From a virus: a stretch of DNA of 31,905 bases. Below, in pieces: positions 31,252 through 31,905 of this stretch; positions within the stretch are counted from its first letter, which is position 1; every line of letters starts with the position of its first letter. The position numbers were made by a program, and so were the translations under genes. Below the pieces are notes generated by a model. It did not search any database, was not told the origin of the DNA, and saw only the letters and a program-made list of their open reading frames with translations. The stretch covers positions 1 to 31,905 of IMG/VR virus record IMGVR_UViG_3300031705_000028. One strand, written 5' to 3'.

Positions 31252-31281
31252 CCCCGTGGGATATACTCACGGGTTTTCTTT
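31252..31281 (+). terminator. Rho-independent terminator of the early operon
   Basis: CCCGTG (31253-31258) pairs with CACGGG (31268-31273), and TTTTCTTT follows at once. It ends the transcript of the 162-aa to 127-aa genes 9 bases after the last stop. Confidence 0.85.
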
Positions 31282-31317
31282 AAGTACAAAAAGGTGGTGG
31301 CTAACACTAAAGATATC

Positions 31318-31560
31318 ATGAGCAAGAGAAAAAGAATGAGTACAGAGGCTACATTAGTAGCAAAGACTTACAACCCAAAGAAAAGAGTATCAGTTCCTAA
31401 CCCTGTAAAGAAACTGATAGATGCTCAAGTACAGGATAGAATCGATAGAGTGACTGCACACGCGGATAAGGTAGAACACCTTAAAGATGTATTCTTCTTC
31501 AATGGTAGGATAAGATCCATACTAAGACGTGAGCACTTAGTCTTATTCCCTTCTCACTAG
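31318..31560 (+). CDS. Small basic protein (80 aa)
   Basis: An 80-residue, very basic protein beginning MSKRKRMSTEATLVAKTYN and continuing PKKRVSVPNPVKKLIDAQV, then a charged helix (DRIDRVTAHADKVEHLKDVF) and a short end (RREHLVLFPSH). A GTG at 31294 could add 8 residues, but the ATG at 31318 is the more usual start. The basic N-terminus suggests nucleic-acid or ribosome contact, but no DNA-binding motif is recognisable. It follows a terminator closely and precedes element copy 2. Confidence 0.55.
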   Translation: MSKRKRMSTEATLVAKTYNPKKRVSVPNPVKKLIDAQVQDRIDRVTAHADKVEHLKDVFFFNGRIRSILRREHLVLFPSH

Positions 31561-31572
31561 GCTTGAAGTATA

Positions 31573-31712
31573 CCCCTCGCTGCGCTCGGTAGTGAGGTTA
31601 TTGAGGCGATCGACACCATGTTGTAGCCCTGTTTAAATTTACTTGGATTATGTCTCATCCCAAGTATCTTATCATCGAGACTTATTAAACCTTATAGGTC
31701 GTGACTTACCAC
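31573..31712 (+). promoter_or_regulatory. Repeated multi-part intergenic element, full copy 2
   Basis: CCCCTCGCTGCGCTCGG (31573-31589) is identical to copy 1. The stem here is longer: CCTCGCT pairs with AGTGAGG including one G-U. GACACCA (31612-31618), 12 bases, then GTTTAAATTTACT (31631-31643) is followed by an ACTTGG/CCAAGT hairpin (31641-31662) absent from copy 1. AGGTCGTGACTTACCAC (31696-31712) folds as TCGTG/CACGA and ends 11 bases before the ATG at 31724. It would drive the gene running off the right edge. Confidence 0.7.
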
Positions 31713-31723
31713 GAAAATTCGCT

Positions 31724-31905
31724 ATGGCAAAATTAACTTTAAGTGCAGGATTTAGTTCAGAACAAATCCTTTCAGCTACTCCTTCTACATCGGTAAAAGG
31801 AACAACTTTTGATGCTCAAGAATCGTTATCATTCTTAAGAGCTACCTCTGAAACAAGAGGCGAAGGTACTAATGCTTATGAAGTGTTAGAGACTGAGTAC
31901 CTTTC
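31724..31905 (+). CDS. Early or highly expressed protein, 3' end missing
   Basis: An open frame from the ATG at 31724 to the right edge (about 60 residues visible): MAKLTLSAGFSSEQILSA, then DAQESLSFLRATSETRGEG and NAYEVLETEYL. The product is not recognised. Its codons look like those of the capsid gene (A/T-ending, strongly biased), which suggests heavy expression. It is preceded by a full copy of the repeated promoter-like element with the leader hairpin. A DNA-binding or replication protein made in bulk would fit, but this is inference from a fragment. Confidence 0.65.
   Translation, partial: MAKLTLSAGFSSEQILSATPSTSVKGTTFDAQESLSFLRATSETRGEGTNAYEVLETEYL

Noticed and set aside
31573-31589. 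Match of CTCGCTGCGCTCGGT to a stretch beside ColE1-type plasmid origins, suggesting vector contamination
   Set aside because: The block occurs twice in the same multi-part phage context with differing flanks, and no other vector sequence adjoins it.

Overview
The window looks like part of a double-stranded DNA tailed-phage genome with podovirus-type tail genes. The host is probably a member of the Bacteroidota. Three things point that way. Several minus-strand promoters match the Bacteroidota form (TTTG, about 19-21 bases, TAnnTTTG). Start codons follow A/T-rich leaders without Shine-Dalgarno sequences. The order and sizes of the structural genes, including a 760-aa terminase, a 783-aa portal, a run of small connector proteins and a 1702-aa tail protein, resemble crAss-like phages (Crassvirales). 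The crAss-like assignment rests on remembered family features and was not searched. An environmental (for example flavobacterial) host fits but is not proven.

Positions 1-28628 are all on the minus strand and form the virion module, described here in transcription order. First come a 64-aa protein, a lysozyme-domain protein, a 181-aa protein and a 629-aa protein with an ADP-ribosyltransferase-like C-terminus. Next come a candidate small terminase, the large terminase, a double-domain GroES-like co-chaperonin, the portal, a hidden 46-aa gene, three structural candidates, a probable scaffold and the major capsid protein. Then follow two singly transcribed genes (324 and 341 aa), five connector/tail genes, the 1702-aa 'muzzle'-type protein, and three fibre/adhesin genes, the last of which runs off the left edge. 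Hairpin terminators divide this block at five places, and at three of them the next promoter lies in or against the terminator.

Positions 28632-29506 are an 875-base divergent region with no convincing gene. It carries two minus-strand promoters, one of them predicted to give a leaderless mRNA. It also holds several hairpins, an 11-base repeat and a plus-strand promoter-like element.

Positions 29507-31905 hold plus-strand small genes, probably early ones, none with a recognised function. Two intergenic spaces here carry the same multi-part non-coding element: a GC-rich hairpin, GACACCA, GTTTAAATTTACT, and a small hairpin just before the start codon. A partial third copy lies in the divergent region.

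The most interesting items are the tandem GroES protein beside the capsid genes, the ADP-ribosyltransferase-like domain in the virion/lysis block, the repeated early-region element, and the structured divergent region. No CRISPR array, tRNA, rRNA, insertion sequence or diversity-generating retroelement was seen.
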